Below are positions 43,334-52,610 of a DNA stretch of 64,000 nt, in pieces. The notes beneath the pieces were generated by a model. It was not told the DNA's origin and ran no database searches. It was given only the letters and a program-made list of their open reading frames with translations. The position numbers were made by a program, and so were the translations under genes. The stretch is from CAYLNL01 sp964385175 (GTDB lineage: Bacteria; Bacteroidota; Bacteroidia; Flavobacteriales; Flavobacteriaceae): assembly GCA_964385175.1 (NCBI GenBank), contig CAYLNL010000004.1, positions 1-64,000 of the forward strand, given 5' to 3'. Position 1 is the first letter of the stretch, and each line of letters opens with the position of its first letter.

Positions 43334-43488
43334 AATTAGCTATTTACCGTTCTCCTCAACCATCTCCTTTAAGGAAAAAACAAGCCCCTTGAAAGCTCCT
43401 TTATTTTAAAATAAAGGAAAAGAGTTGCCGCTCTAAAAATTATTGAAAATTTATGGGAAAACCATACCCCTGTCTGAAAAGGAGCGGT
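43334..43488. other. Gap after tsaE, with a 22-bp perfect palindrome
   Basis: Between tsaE and dnaX there are 402 bases without an open gene. Positions 43397-43418 form a perfect AT-rich 22-bp palindrome (TCCTTTATTTT and its complement) with no loop and no T run; a smaller TCCTT/AAGGA stem lies at 43364-43375. They might end the tsaE mRNA or bind a protein. The rest of the gap is covered by the RNA candidate and the dnaX promoter. Confidence 0.55.
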
Positions 43489-43578
43489 TACTTTTGTCTT
43501 GTTAGGTAGCAAACCTATTACCATAGCTTTTTTAAACACACACAATCGAAAAAACCCGCATAACCTGCGGGTTTTTTT
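43489..43578 (+). ncRNA. Candidate small RNA (promoter box to intrinsic terminator, about 75 nt)
   Basis: TACTTTTG (43489-43496) fits the TAnnTTTG -7 box; about 75 bases downstream a strong intrinsic terminator ends. No start codon with a credible peptide lies between. This box-plus-terminator layout upstream of dnaX suggests a free-standing sRNA or a premature-terminated leader. No -33 TTG is seen. Confidence 0.35.
43549..43578 (+). terminator. Intrinsic terminator between tsaE and dnaX
   Basis: AAAAAACCCGCA/TGCGGGTTTTTT stem of 12 bp with loop TAACC and a T run; A-rich on the left, so it would also work on the minus strand. Confidence 0.92.
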
Positions 43579-43710
43579 ATCTGCCAGAATAGCCCTTACA
43601 AACAGGCGCAATAGTTTTATTTTCTATATCCATACTCTTCTTCTTATAAATTGTTCATTCCTGATATTGTTTTTACCAGATACGAGATATAAAATCCCAA
43701 AATCAATCCC

Positions 43711-43718
43711 TATCTTTG
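43711..43718 (+). promoter_or_regulatory. Candidate -7 element of the dnaX operon
   Basis: TATCTTTG 18 bases before the dnaX ATG at 43736, which also supports that start. Confidence 0.5.
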
Positions 43719-43735
43719 CCTCACAACTCTTTTTA

Positions 43736-45463
43736 ATGGAAGATTTTCTCGTATCGGCGCGCAAATACCGCCCCCAAACGTTTCAAGATGTGGTGGGGCA
43801 GGAGGCTATTACCAGCACACTTCAAAATGCCATTCAGCAAAACCACCTGGCACAGGCGCTTTTATTTTGTGGCCCAAGAGGTGTAGGAAAAACTACCTGC
43901 GCCCGCATTGTAGCCAGGGAAATAAACCGCGCCACAGGAACCCAATTACCAGATGAAGATTTTTCGTTTAATATTTTTGAATTAGATGCCGCCTCTAATA
44001 ACTCGGTAGATGATATCCGAGCACTTACCGACCAGGTTCGCATACCCCCCCAGGTAGGCAATTATAAAGTGTATATTATAGATGAGGTGCACATGCTTTC
44101 CCAAGCCGCTTTTAATGCTTTTTTGAAAACCCTTGAAGAACCGCCCCGCCATGCTGTTTTTATTTTGGCTACTACCGAAAAGCATAAAATTATCCCTACT
44201 ATTCTTTCCCGTTGCCAAATTTTTGATTTTAAGCGTATCACCGTATCCGACATAAAAACCTACTTAAAACAGATAGCTCAAAACCAGGGAGTAATAGCTG
44301 AAGATGATGCCCTTCATATCATTTCGTTAAAAGCTGATGGGGCGCTGCGCGATGCCCTTTCTATCTTTGATAGAATGGTGAGTTTCTCTGGCAAAAACCT
44401 CACCCGCCAGGCAGTAGCCGAAAATTTGAATGTTTTAGATTATGAGGTATATTTTTCTATTACAAACGCTATTTTAAAACACGATATTCCGCATTTGTTG
44501 CTAACCTTGAACCAGGTATTGGCGCAAGGTTTTGATGGGCATCATTTCATTACCGGTTTAGCTTCTCATTTTAGAGATTTAATGGTGTGCACTAACCAAA
44601 CCACGATAGCCCTGCTGGAGGTAGGCGAAGACACGAAACAGCGCTACCTGGAACAAAGCCGGCAAACAACTTTGCCGTTCCTATTGAAAGCCCTTGATTT
44701 GGCTAATGAATGCGATTTGAATTATAAAAATAGTAAAAACCAACGCTTATTAGTAGAGTTGTGCCTCGTGCAACTTGCCTCTATAGATGCAGGGGACGAA
44801 AAAAAAAAGGATAGCCCCTTTATAATCCCTCCTTCGCCCTATGAAAAACCAGAAACAAAGGTGCAAATGGTTACCCCACCTGCTCCTGTTCCCGATAACT
44901 CCGTTTCAGAACCCTCGCCTTCTTATGCAGAAACAGAGGAAGTTATGCTTGCCCCGCCACCGCTAACAGGTAGCTTAGAAAAAAAACCTCCTACCCCTGC
45001 TGTTTCAGGATTTTCCCTCTCCAGCATACAACTGAAGAAAAAACACGAAGAAGCCCGCCAAAATATGCCAGTTGAAACTGAAGACCTGCCGGCAGAGCCC
45101 TTCACAGAATCTGAGCTACAAGAGGTATGGGCGTCTTATGGAAAACTCTTAGACGCTGGCGGGAAAAAAATCATGGCATCTATTCTCTCTTCCGCAGAAC
45201 GTACCTTACATAAAGAAACCGTTATTCGCTTAGAATTTCCCAATGAAACCATGAAGAAAGAATTAGAAAAAGAGCAAACCCCCTTGTTAGATTACCTGAA
45301 GGAGAAGCTTCAGAATTATCATATTTCATTTGAATTGTATGTAAATGAAACCACCGCAGAAAAATATGCCTTTACGCCCCAGGAAAAATATGAAAAATTA
45401 AGGCAAAAAAATCCTCTTATTGATTTATTGAGAACAGAATTTGATTTGGAAATTCAGTTATGA
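43736..45463 (+). CDS. dnaX: DNA polymerase III subunits gamma/tau
   Basis: 575 aa clamp-loader ATPase. Starts MEDFLVSARKYRPQTFQDVV; Walker A GPRGVGKTT (46-54), Walker B IIDEVHMLS, sensor ATTEKHKIIPTILSRCQ. The usual four zinc-module cysteines between Walker A and DAASNNSVDDIR are absent (REINRATGTQLPDEDFSF instead), a form also typical of Flavobacteriia. The C-terminal third is Pro/Glu-rich then a folded tau-like domain. In-frame upstream starts (from 43499) lie before the promoter and terminator, so 43736 is used. Overlaps the next gene by four bases. Confidence 0.95.
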   Translation: MEDFLVSARKYRPQTFQDVVGQEAITSTLQNAIQQNHLAQALLFCGPRGVGKTTCARIVAREINRATGTQLPDEDFSFNIFELDAASNNSVDDIRALTDQVRIPPQVGNYKVYIIDEVHMLSQAAFNAFLKTLEEPPRHAVFILATTEKHKIIPTILSRCQIFDFKRITVSDIKTYLKQIAQNQGVIAEDDALHIISLKADGALRDALSIFDRMVSFSGKNLTRQAVAENLNVLDYEVYFSITNAILKHDIPHLLLTLNQVLAQGFDGHHFITGLASHFRDLMVCTNQTTIALLEVGEDTKQRYLEQSRQTTLPFLLKALDLANECDLNYKNSKNQRLLVELCLVQLASIDAGDEKKKDSPFIIPPSPYEKPETKVQMVTPPAPVPDNSVSEPSPSYAETEEVMLAPPPLTGSLEKKPPTPAVSGFSLSSIQLKKKHEEARQNMPVETEDLPAEPFTESELQEVWASYGKLLDAGGKKIMASILSSAERTLHKETVIRLEFPNETMKKELEKEQTPLLDYLKEKLQNYHISFELYVNETTAEKYAFTPQEKYEKLRQKNPLIDLLRTEFDLEIQL

Positions 45464-46008
45464 GCCGCTATATATGCCTCCTGCGAAGTGTTAATGTTGC
45501 AGGCGTTAACCTCATTAAAATGACGGAGCTAAAAGATTTGTTTCATCATTTAGGCTTTCGGGAAGTAACTACCTATATTCAAAGCGGCAATATACTCTTT
45601 GAGGCAGAAGAACCTCCAACAGTGGCTTATATAGAAAATGCCATCTGGGAGCGTTTTCACACCAGACAGGTAGCTGCAATTCTTAAAACCCCGGAAGAAA
45701 TAAACCTCATCATTTGCCAAAACCCTTTTGCAGAGCGGCCTGGTTTTCAACCCAAAAATCTCTATGTGCACTACTTGCAGGAACAACCCCGGGAAGAACA
45801 CGTTCAGAAAATAACCGGCATTTCATTTGAAAATGAAGACTTTGTATTGGTAGGTACGGTAATTTATGTGTATTATGAAATCCCTTCAAACCGCGCTAAA
45901 CTTTCTAACGCTTTTTTTGAGAAAGCCCTACAGGTGAGAGCTACCGCCCGTAACTGGAATACTACTCAGAAGCTGCTGGAGATTTCTATGCAAACAGAAC
46001 GGTTGTGA
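45460..46008 (+). CDS. DUF1697 family protein
   Basis: 182 aa. The family start is clear: YICLLRSVNVAGVNLIKMTE, TYIQSGNILFEAEE. DUF1697 proteins are small cytoplasmic alpha-beta proteins with no proven activity. ATGA overlap with dnaX indicates translational coupling, though a functional link to the clamp loader is not known. Confidence 0.9.
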   Translation: MSRYICLLRSVNVAGVNLIKMTELKDLFHHLGFREVTTYIQSGNILFEAEEPPTVAYIENAIWERFHTRQVAAILKTPEEINLIICQNPFAERPGFQPKNLYVHYLQEQPREEHVQKITGISFENEDFVLVGTVIYVYYEIPSNRAKLSNAFFEKALQVRATARNWNTTQKLLEISMQTERL

Positions 46009-46030
46009 ACCTATCCTTAAAAAATATATC

Positions 46031-46612
46031 ATGTTAGGACTAAAATTGCCTACTGACCCGCGCTGGGCAAAACTGGCAGAAGAAAACGAAGAAGAGATAT
46101 TAACAGACCACTTCTATTGTGAGCATAAAGCAGCGAGCGTGGCTATGTCGCTCATAGTATCTTTTCCTGAAAAAACAGAACTGGTAGAGGCTATGGTGGC
46201 TCTTGCCCGTGAGGAGATGAATCATTGCAAAATGGTTCATTCTCTCCTTCTTTCCAGGGGTTGGTTGCTTGGACGGGAGCGGAAAGATGAATACGTGGTA
46301 GAGTTAATGAAGTTTTTTCCTAAAGGCGGTAGCCGGGAAACCCATTTAGTGCATAGACTGCTCTACGCTGCTCTTATTGAAGCCCGTAGTTGTGAGCGTT
46401 TTCGGTTGCTATCGGAGAAACTGGCAGATGCTGAATTAGCTGCTTTTTATCGCAGCTTAATGAAGAGTGAAGCCCGCCATTATACTCTTTTCCTGCGGCT
46501 TGCCCGCCGGTTTGCGCTCCGCCAGGAGGTAGCTGAGAAATGGCGTTCTTTATTGACGTATGAAGCAGAAATTATGAAAAACTTGGGGAAAAAAGAAACC
46601 GTGCATGGATAA
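46031..46612 (+). CDS. miaE: tRNA 2-methylthio-N6-isopentenyladenosine hydroxylase MiaE
   Basis: 193 aa ferritin-like di-iron protein. Iron ligands come from helices with FYCEHKAASVAMSL, AREEMNHCKMV, ALIEARSCERF and SEARHYTLF. It uses O2 to hydroxylate the modified A37 of tRNA, implying an aerobic or microaerobic life. Third gene of the dnaX operon, 22 bases after DUF1697. Confidence 0.92.
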   Translation: MLGLKLPTDPRWAKLAEENEEEILTDHFYCEHKAASVAMSLIVSFPEKTELVEAMVALAREEMNHCKMVHSLLLSRGWLLGRERKDEYVVELMKFFPKGGSRETHLVHRLLYAALIEARSCERFRLLSEKLADAELAAFYRSLMKSEARHYTLFLRLARRFALRQEVAEKWRSLLTYEAEIMKNLGKKETVHG

Positions 46613-46655
46613 TATCCTCTTTTAAAAATACACAAGAAAGGTGACCCACCTCGCT

Positions 46656-46681
46656 CGCATGCGTGGGCATGCCTATGCGCG
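46656..46681. repeat. GC-rich alternating purine-pyrimidine element, copy 2
   Basis: CGCATGCGTGGGCATGCC TATGCGCG read continuously between the converging miaE and patatin genes; outer CGCAT/ATGCG can pair. Same core as 16031-16054 and similar to 52611-52648. No other feature is seen in this 161-base gap. Confidence 0.6.
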
Positions 46682-46773
46682 TAAAGGCTATAATAAGATG
46701 CAACACTTTTTAATTGAGCGATATAAAGATGCCTTATTACGATGCAATACTAATTGGGATTCGTAACGAGTCT

Positions 46774-48993
46774 TTAAAACCAAAACCCCAGGTTCACAAA
46801 CCACTGTCCTTTCTTAGTTTCCGGAGACCAGGTATAGGTTGCCTCTACCGGGCCTATAAAAGTATCTACCCCATACCCTATACCATAACCAGAAAAATCG
46901 GGAGTTGTTATCCATTCTGTGTTTGTAAAAATATCATCGGCGGCATTCGCAAAATTGGCAGTGAAGCTAAGGTGATTTTTCTTGAAAAGTTCATAATCTA
47001 TTTGAAAAGTAGCTTTTACGAAACTATCCCCTCCAAAACTCAAAAAATCATATCCCAAAAAGGGAATTAAATTATTGATGAGATGGTTGCCATATCCGCC
47101 GAGAAAAAAATCTAAAGAACCTACCTCTGTACTTCCTATTTTAAAGCCACCTTCGCCATTGAAGCGGAAGGTGAGGTGTTTAAGTAAGGTAGAGGAAAAC
47201 CCAAAATGAGCTCTGGCAATGGAAAATTCACTGAATTGATTGGTATAATCAGACGAATAAAAATAAAAGTTAAAAGCGCCGTTAAAATAAAACCCGCTTG
47301 TAGGAAAATAAGCATGGTCATACGTGTCTAATACCAATTTCCCAAAAACGCTCAGATAATCACTTTTTTCAAAAGTAGTTTTTTCAAAACCATCTTTGGC
47401 TATAGTTTCCGACTCTATTTTGAGGCGTTTGTGTTCTATTCCCATACCTAACAAAAACTCTTCCCTAAACAATGTTTGCAGATGCACCTGGGTAGTAAAA
47501 TCTGAGGTTTCTATATCTATCTTGTTCACTGGAATTACCATATCGCTCAAGGTTTCAATAAAACGGGCGCTCACATCTTGCGTAAAAGCATTATACCGGG
47601 AGTTAAGCCCAAAACTCCAATAAAAACCCTTATCAATACTATATTCCAGGAGATAGCGAACATTATCTCCCAGCGCCACATCTACAGAAAGTTCATCGTC
47701 ATCTGTGAGAAATCTTTTTTTGGTGAGGTTTAGCAGGGCAGCGCTTTTATATAAATTATCATAGTGCACTGCCATTTTAAAAAACATGGTATTCTCTCGT
47801 TCCCTGAGACTAAGCTGCATTCTTTCCCCGCCCTGGTAGTGGAGAATTTTATACCGGATTCCTTCAAAATTGTTGGTCGCCGCCAAATTGCCTATCCCTT
47901 GTTGCAAGGTTTCAAACGATATTTTGTTGGGAGTTTTAAACCGGAGTTTCCCCCGCAAATATGCCCGTGAGTAATTTTCATTACCTTCTATATCCAATCG
48001 GTTTATAACCAAACTATCTTGTGCGGGTACTTTCTCTTTTAGAGAACGAACAGCTTGCTGGTGGGCTGCCAGCTCTTTTAACTCAGTGAGTTTTTCTAAT
48101 GCCGCTTTCTCTCCGTTTTCCACAATTTGTTTACCGTCGTTAAATGAAATTACCGTGAAATCGCCAATCGCCGGTTTTATATACAAATCTGTTTCGCTTT
48201 CCTTCTTTTTCATATCGTTCACAGTACGGTAGTTATTTATCTGGAGCAGAATACTCAGCGCCGATTTTAGGTCGTCTCTACTCTCCAAACCATCCTGTAC
48301 ATCTATACCAATTATAAAATCGGCACCCATAGTGCGCACCTCGTTAACAGGATAATTGTTTACCACGCCCCCATCAATCAAAACCCTGCCATTTATTTCC
48401 AATGGCTCAAACAGCGAAGGAAAAGCCCCGCTGGCAGCTATCGCCTCTGGCAAATATCCTTGATTAAGTATCACAGGTTCACCCGTCTCTACATCGGTAG
48501 CCATACAGAAAAAAGGAATAGGAAGCTGGCTAAAATCAGTTATATGATTTACGTGGTAGAGCAGTTTAACCAAAAGGTTATATACATTTTGCCCTTTTGA
48601 GATAGCCGAGGGGAAAGAAATTTTAAAATCATCGAAAGGTAACGTCAAAGCATAGCGAGCTTCTTTTTCTTTTTCATGAAAATCTTTAGCAGAACGGGGT
48701 AACTGGTCCTGGATAAGCTCATTGAAGTTAATGGTTCGGAAAATAGAATCTAACTCCCGTGCACTGTAACCAGATGCATATAGAGCGCCTATGATGGCGC
48801 CCATGCTGGTACCGCCAATATAATCTACCCGCACCCCCGCATCTTCTAACACTTTGAGAGCACCTATGTGGGCTAATCCTTTAGCGCCGCCGCCGCTCAA
48901 CACCAACCCTACCTTCACATCTTCTGAAGGGGTTTGACTATAGCTACATACTAAAATAATACTAAAAAATGTGAGAAGAAATGCTTTTTTCAC
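46774..48993 (-). CDS. Patatin-like phospholipase with POTRA and outer-membrane barrel (PlpD-type)
   Basis: 739 aa. Signal peptide to about residue 20; patatin domain (about 27-330) with oxyanion loop LSGGGAKGLAHIGAL, nucleophile Ser 63 in GGTSMGA, and dyad Asp in RVLIDGGVVNNYPV; a POTRA-like domain (about 335-410, INRLDIEGNENYSRAYLRG); then a 16-strand Omp85-type barrel ending LGFWF. The architecture is that of type Vd autotransporters, which may release or display the lipase. Overlaps uvrC by four bases. Confidence 0.9.
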   Translation of the reverse strand: MKKAFLLTFFSIILVCSYSQTPSEDVKVGLVLSGGGAKGLAHIGALKVLEDAGVRVDYIGGTSMGAIIGALYASGYSARELDSIFRTINFNELIQDQLPRSAKDFHEKEKEARYALTLPFDDFKISFPSAISKGQNVYNLLVKLLYHVNHITDFSQLPIPFFCMATDVETGEPVILNQGYLPEAIAASGAFPSLFEPLEINGRVLIDGGVVNNYPVNEVRTMGADFIIGIDVQDGLESRDDLKSALSILLQINNYRTVNDMKKKESETDLYIKPAIGDFTVISFNDGKQIVENGEKAALEKLTELKELAAHQQAVRSLKEKVPAQDSLVINRLDIEGNENYSRAYLRGKLRFKTPNKISFETLQQGIGNLAATNNFEGIRYKILHYQGGERMQLSLRERENTMFFKMAVHYDNLYKSAALLNLTKKRFLTDDDELSVDVALGDNVRYLLEYSIDKGFYWSFGLNSRYNAFTQDVSARFIETLSDMVIPVNKIDIETSDFTTQVHLQTLFREEFLLGMGIEHKRLKIESETIAKDGFEKTTFEKSDYLSVFGKLVLDTYDHAYFPTSGFYFNGAFNFYFYSSDYTNQFSEFSIARAHFGFSSTLLKHLTFRFNGEGGFKIGSTEVGSLDFFLGGYGNHLINNLIPFLGYDFLSFGGDSFVKATFQIDYELFKKNHLSFTANFANAADDIFTNTEWITTPDFSGYGIGYGVDTFIGPVEATYTWSPETKKGQWFVNLGFWF

Positions 48994-50813
48994 GTCAAGT
49001 TTGTTTGTTTGTTCAAAGATACAAATTCGTGAAAATGTGCGTGTATTTTTTTTGCTTTTGATGCTCCTACAGCATTAACGAGGCTTTCCATATCGGCTTC
49101 CTGGATTCGTTTTACCGATTTAAAGGTGCGGAGAAGGGTTTCGGCGGTTTTCTCCCCAATTCCTTCTATAAACTCTAATTCAGATTGAAGGGCGCCGGCG
49201 CTTCGTTTCATACGATGAAAACTGATGCCAAACCGATGGGCTTCGTTTCGCAACTGTTGGATGGTTTTGAGCGTTTCTGATTTTTTATCTAAATAAAGCG
49301 GCGTTGAGTCGCCCGGGTAATAAATTTCCTCCAATCGCTTGGCTATGCCAATAACGGCTATTTTGCCCCGCAGTTGCAGTTTTTCTAAACTTTTCAGGGC
49401 GGCAGAGAGCTGCCCCTTGCCGCCATCTATCACAATGAGTTGGGGCAGGTCTTGTTGTTCTTCCAGTAATCTTTTATAGCGCCTGTAAACAATTTCTTCC
49501 ATAGAAGCAAAATCATTAGCACCTTTTACGGTTTTTATGGTAAACCGCCGATACTCTTTTTTGCTGGGTTTTCCTTCTCTAAAAACCACACAGGCGGCTA
49601 CTGCACTTGTTCCCTGGATATTAGAATTATCAAAACATTCAATATGGAGGGGCTCTTCGGGCAGCCGTAAATCTTTTTTCATTTGCGCCATCAGCCGGTT
49701 CACATGTCGTTCAGGATCAACCATTTTTAGTTGTTTAAATCGCTCTTGCCTGTAAAAAAAGGCATTGCGTTCCGATAGTTCCAAAAGTTTTTTCTTATCG
49801 CCTGCCTGCGGAACGGTTACCTTTACGTTTTCGCCCGCCTGTACTTCAAAAGAGGCATAAATTTCGTGCGATTGTGATTGATAGCGATTCCGAATCTCGG
49901 TAATAGCTAATTCCAGCAACTCCTCATTAGTTTCCGCTAATTTCTTTTTCATTTCTAAAGTATCGGAACGGATGATAGCGCCATGAGATATTTGCAAAAA
50001 GTTTACATAGGCATAGCTTTCATCAGAAATAATAGAAAATACATCTACATTGTTTATTTTAGGGTTTACTACGGTAGATTTCGCCTGGTAATTTTCCAGC
50101 GTCTCTATCTTTTCTTTCATTCGTTGCGCTGCTTCAAACTGCGTGGCTATAGCATACTTTGCCATTTGTTCTTTAAACTGGTGAAGGGCGTCTTTAAAAT
50201 TACCTTTTATAATTTCCCGAATGGCTTTTACCTGGGCGTCATATTCTTCAACCGGCTGAAATCCTTCACAGGCACCTTTGCAATTCCCAATATGATATTC
50301 CAGGCACACTTTATATTTTTTTGCCCGGATTTTTTCTTCAGATAAGTCGTAGGAACAGGTTCTGAGCGGGTATAGTTCTTTAATGAGGTCTAACAGGGTT
50401 CGTATGGTTTTAACGTGGGCGTAGGGACCAAAGTACTCAGAGCCGTCTTTAATGAGTTTTCGGGTAGGGAAGAGACGGGGAAAGCGTTCTTTTTTAAGGC
50501 AAATCCAGGGATAGGTTTTATCGTCTTTGAGTTGAACGTTATAGCGTGGCTGGTATTTTTTAATAAGGTTGTTTTCCAACAGCAGAGCATCGGCTTCCGT
50601 GGGAACTACAATGTGTTTAATGTCGGCTATTTTGCTTACTAATATTTTTAACTTACCGTTCTCATGGTTTTTTTGAAAGTAAGAAGATACCCGTTTTTTG
50701 AGATTTTTGGCTTTTCCCACATAGAGCAGCTTGCCCGAGGCATCATAATACTGATACACTCCGGGGTTTTCCGGAAGGTTTTGCCATTGTGTATCTACTA
50801 AGGTAATGTCCAT
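48990..50813 (-). CDS. uvrC: Excinuclease ABC subunit C
   Basis: 607 aa nuclease of nucleotide-excision repair. N-terminal GIY-YIG domain (GVYQYYDASGKLLYVGKAKN), Cys-rich stretch (YHIGNCKGACEGF), UVR region, RNase H-like nuclease (CFDNSNIQGTSAVAACVVF, VIDGGKGQLSAA) and C-terminal helix-hairpin-helix (ALQSELEFIEGIGEKTAETL). All main domains are present at standard length. First gene of a two-gene unit with the patatin protein. Confidence 0.96.
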   Translation of the reverse strand: MDITLVDTQWQNLPENPGVYQYYDASGKLLYVGKAKNLKKRVSSYFQKNHENGKLKILVSKIADIKHIVVPTEADALLLENNLIKKYQPRYNVQLKDDKTYPWICLKKERFPRLFPTRKLIKDGSEYFGPYAHVKTIRTLLDLIKELYPLRTCSYDLSEEKIRAKKYKVCLEYHIGNCKGACEGFQPVEEYDAQVKAIREIIKGNFKDALHQFKEQMAKYAIATQFEAAQRMKEKIETLENYQAKSTVVNPKINNVDVFSIISDESYAYVNFLQISHGAIIRSDTLEMKKKLAETNEELLELAITEIRNRYQSQSHEIYASFEVQAGENVKVTVPQAGDKKKLLELSERNAFFYRQERFKQLKMVDPERHVNRLMAQMKKDLRLPEEPLHIECFDNSNIQGTSAVAACVVFREGKPSKKEYRRFTIKTVKGANDFASMEEIVYRRYKRLLEEQQDLPQLIVIDGGKGQLSAALKSLEKLQLRGKIAVIGIAKRLEEIYYPGDSTPLYLDKKSETLKTIQQLRNEAHRFGISFHRMKRSAGALQSELEFIEGIGEKTAETLLRTFKSVKRIQEADMESLVNAVGASKAKKIHAHFHEFVSLNKQTNLT

Positions 50814-50896
50814 AAAATACCTGGATGGGAAAAAACTATTTTATAGTTTTTATTTTTTGCCCATCTTATTTTTGGCCACTGTTAATGTTAAGCCCC

Positions 50897-51004
50897 TTAT
50901 TTTTTAGAAGCAGGAGCCGTGAGGGTGGCTTTTTTCTTTCTTCTTTTTCCATAACTTCCATTAGCTATTTTGCCTCGCCTGGTTTTTATATCTCCTTTTC
51001 CCAT
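50897..51004 (-). CDS. 30S ribosomal protein THX
   Basis: 35 aa, strongly basic: MGKGDIKTRRGKIANGSYGK RRKKKATLTAPASKK. The MGKGD-KTRRGKI-NGSYG-RR pattern is that of the small THX protein that sits in the head of the 30S subunit in Bacteroidota and Thermus. Too short for usual gene finders. It lies 83 bases upstream of uvrC in the same direction. The gap 51005-51230 has no other gene. Confidence 0.92.
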   Translation of the reverse strand: MGKGDIKTRRGKIANGSYGKRRKKKATLTAPASKK

Positions 51005-51189
51005 GGTATGTTGAATTTATTGGGTTAGTAATAAACAGTTCGCTTGAGTATTAAAAGGTGAAAATAGTAAACTTAAAACATTGGGCGTAGGTTTATAAAC
51101 AGGCAAGAAATACGTTCCTTTTCTACCTTGCATCGGTTACCCGGCTCTTGTTTTTTCTACCTTTCAATGCCCATTATATATGTTACTTA

Positions 51190-51197
51190 CAAAAGTA
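51190..51197 (-). promoter_or_regulatory. Candidate -7 element upstream of THX
   Basis: TACTTTTG on the minus strand within a small CTTAC/GTAAG hairpin, 186 bases before the THX start. It would imply a long leader, so support is weak. Confidence 0.25.
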
Positions 51198-51230
51198 AGA
51201 ATATTTTGAGATATATGGATAAGAGGGTAT

Positions 51231-52514
51231 TTAATAGGCATAGGTATCTCCCCAACGAGATTTTAAAAATTCGCGGAGCGCTTGCTCATTAGGGTTGTTC
51301 CCGGGCTGATAGAAAACAGTGTTTCTCAACTCTTCGGGTAAAAATTGGTGGAGTACAAAATTATTTTCGTAAAGATGGGCATATTCATATCCTTCTCCAT
51401 ATCCCCATTCTTTCATAAGAGAAGTGGGTGCATTTCGCAAGTGTAATGGAACAGGCAGGTCGCCGGTAGCGCTTACAATTTTTTGGGCTTCTTGTATCGC
51501 CTTATAAGAAGCGTTGCTCTTGGGCGAAGTAGCAAGGTATATAGCGCATTGACTTAAGATGAGACTGGCTTCAGGATAGCCAATGTTGGTGGCAGCCTGA
51601 AAAGCATTGTTAGCTACTATGAGTGCCATAGGATTAGCATTTCCTATGTCTTCGGAGGCAAGGATAAGCATTCTGCGGGCAATAAAAGCTATATCTTCTC
51701 CGCCGGCTATCATTCTCGCCAGCCAGTAAACAGCCGCATTAGGGTCGCTTCCGCGAATGGCTTTTATAAAAGCAGAGATAATAGTATAATGTTGTTCTCC
51801 TGTTTTATCATACAAAACGGTGTTTTTTTGCACTTTTTGCATCACAAAATCGTCTGTGATAACTACAGCATTTGTATCTTCTTCTGAAGCTACTAAGAGT
51901 TCAAACATATTGAGCAGTTTCCTTCCATCGCCGCCAGAAAGTCTCAGCAGAGCCTCAGTGTCTTGTAGCTGAATGGTTTTTTGGGCAAGCCAGGTATCTT
52001 TTTCTAAGGCTCTTTGGAGTAGTTGTTTTAGTTCTTCCTTGCTAAGAGGGTTTAGGGCATATACCTGGCAGCGGGAAAGCAGGGCGGGAATGATTTCGAA
52101 ACTGGGGTTTTCGGTAGTGGCGCCAATTAGGGTAATCCAACCTTTTTCTACGGCGCCAAGGAGAGAATCTTGCTGGGATTTGCTAAAACGGTGAATTTCA
52201 TCTATAAAAAGGAGAGGGGTGGCAGTGGCGAAAAGCCCTTCTTGTTGCTCTTTAGCCCGGTCTATAATGGCGCGCACGTCTTTTACCCCGCTGTTAATGG
52301 CGCTCAGGGTATAAAGACGCCTCCCCGATTCGCTGGCGATAAGATAGGCGAGGGTGGTTTTGCCGGTTCCCGGGGCGCCATATAGAATGAGCGAGGGGAG
52401 AAGTCCTTTTTTTATTTGCTGGGTGAGAGACCCGGCAGCGCCTACGAGGTGTTTTTGACCAATATAATCTTCTAATTTTTTAGGGCGGATGCGTTCTGCC
52501 AGTGGGGTATTCAT
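51231..52514 (-). CDS. rarA: Replication-associated recombination ATPase RarA (MgsA)
   Basis: 427 aa AAA+ ATPase related to clamp loaders. Start PLAERIRPKKLEDYIGQKHL, Walker A YGAPGTGKTTLA, Walker B LLFIDEIHRFSKSQQDSL, sensor IGATTENPSFEI; C-terminal helical/tetramerisation domain with YWLARMIAGGEDIAFIARRM. It acts at stalled replication forks. The -7-like box TATCTTTA is only four bases before the ATG, suggesting a leaderless mRNA. Confidence 0.95.
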   Translation of the reverse strand: MNTPLAERIRPKKLEDYIGQKHLVGAAGSLTQQIKKGLLPSLILYGAPGTGKTTLAYLIASESGRRLYTLSAINSGVKDVRAIIDRAKEQQEGLFATATPLLFIDEIHRFSKSQQDSLLGAVEKGWITLIGATTENPSFEIIPALLSRCQVYALNPLSKEELKQLLQRALEKDTWLAQKTIQLQDTEALLRLSGGDGRKLLNMFELLVASEEDTNAVVITDDFVMQKVQKNTVLYDKTGEQHYTIISAFIKAIRGSDPNAAVYWLARMIAGGEDIAFIARRMLILASEDIGNANPMALIVANNAFQAATNIGYPEASLILSQCAIYLATSPKSNASYKAIQEAQKIVSATGDLPVPLHLRNAPTSLMKEWGYGEGYEYAHLYENNFVLHQFLPEELRNTVFYQPGNNPNEQALREFLKSRWGDTYAY

Positions 52515-52518
52515 AACG

Positions 52519-52526
52519 TAAAGATA
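52519..52526 (-). promoter_or_regulatory. Candidate -7 element of rarA, next to the start codon
   Basis: TATCTTTA on the minus strand ends four bases before the rarA ATG (52514). It is the same variant box found in the duplicated leader at 6573-6607 and 7201-7235. If used, transcription would begin at or very near the ATG. Confidence 0.35.
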
Positions 52527-52610
52527 CTATTTATTTTTAGCTAAAAAGCGGGAATTTTTCTCTTCGTGGCATTATGGGCAAGAATGAAGGCTCAGGAAGG
52601 CAGGAAAGGT

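Noticed and set aside
46714..47070. 118-residue plus-strand frame after miaE
   Set aside because: Runs antisense over the C-terminal barrel of the patatin protein; no signal or domain.
50825..51028. 67-residue plus-strand frame
   Set aside because: Covers THX on the opposite strand, which has a clear family match.
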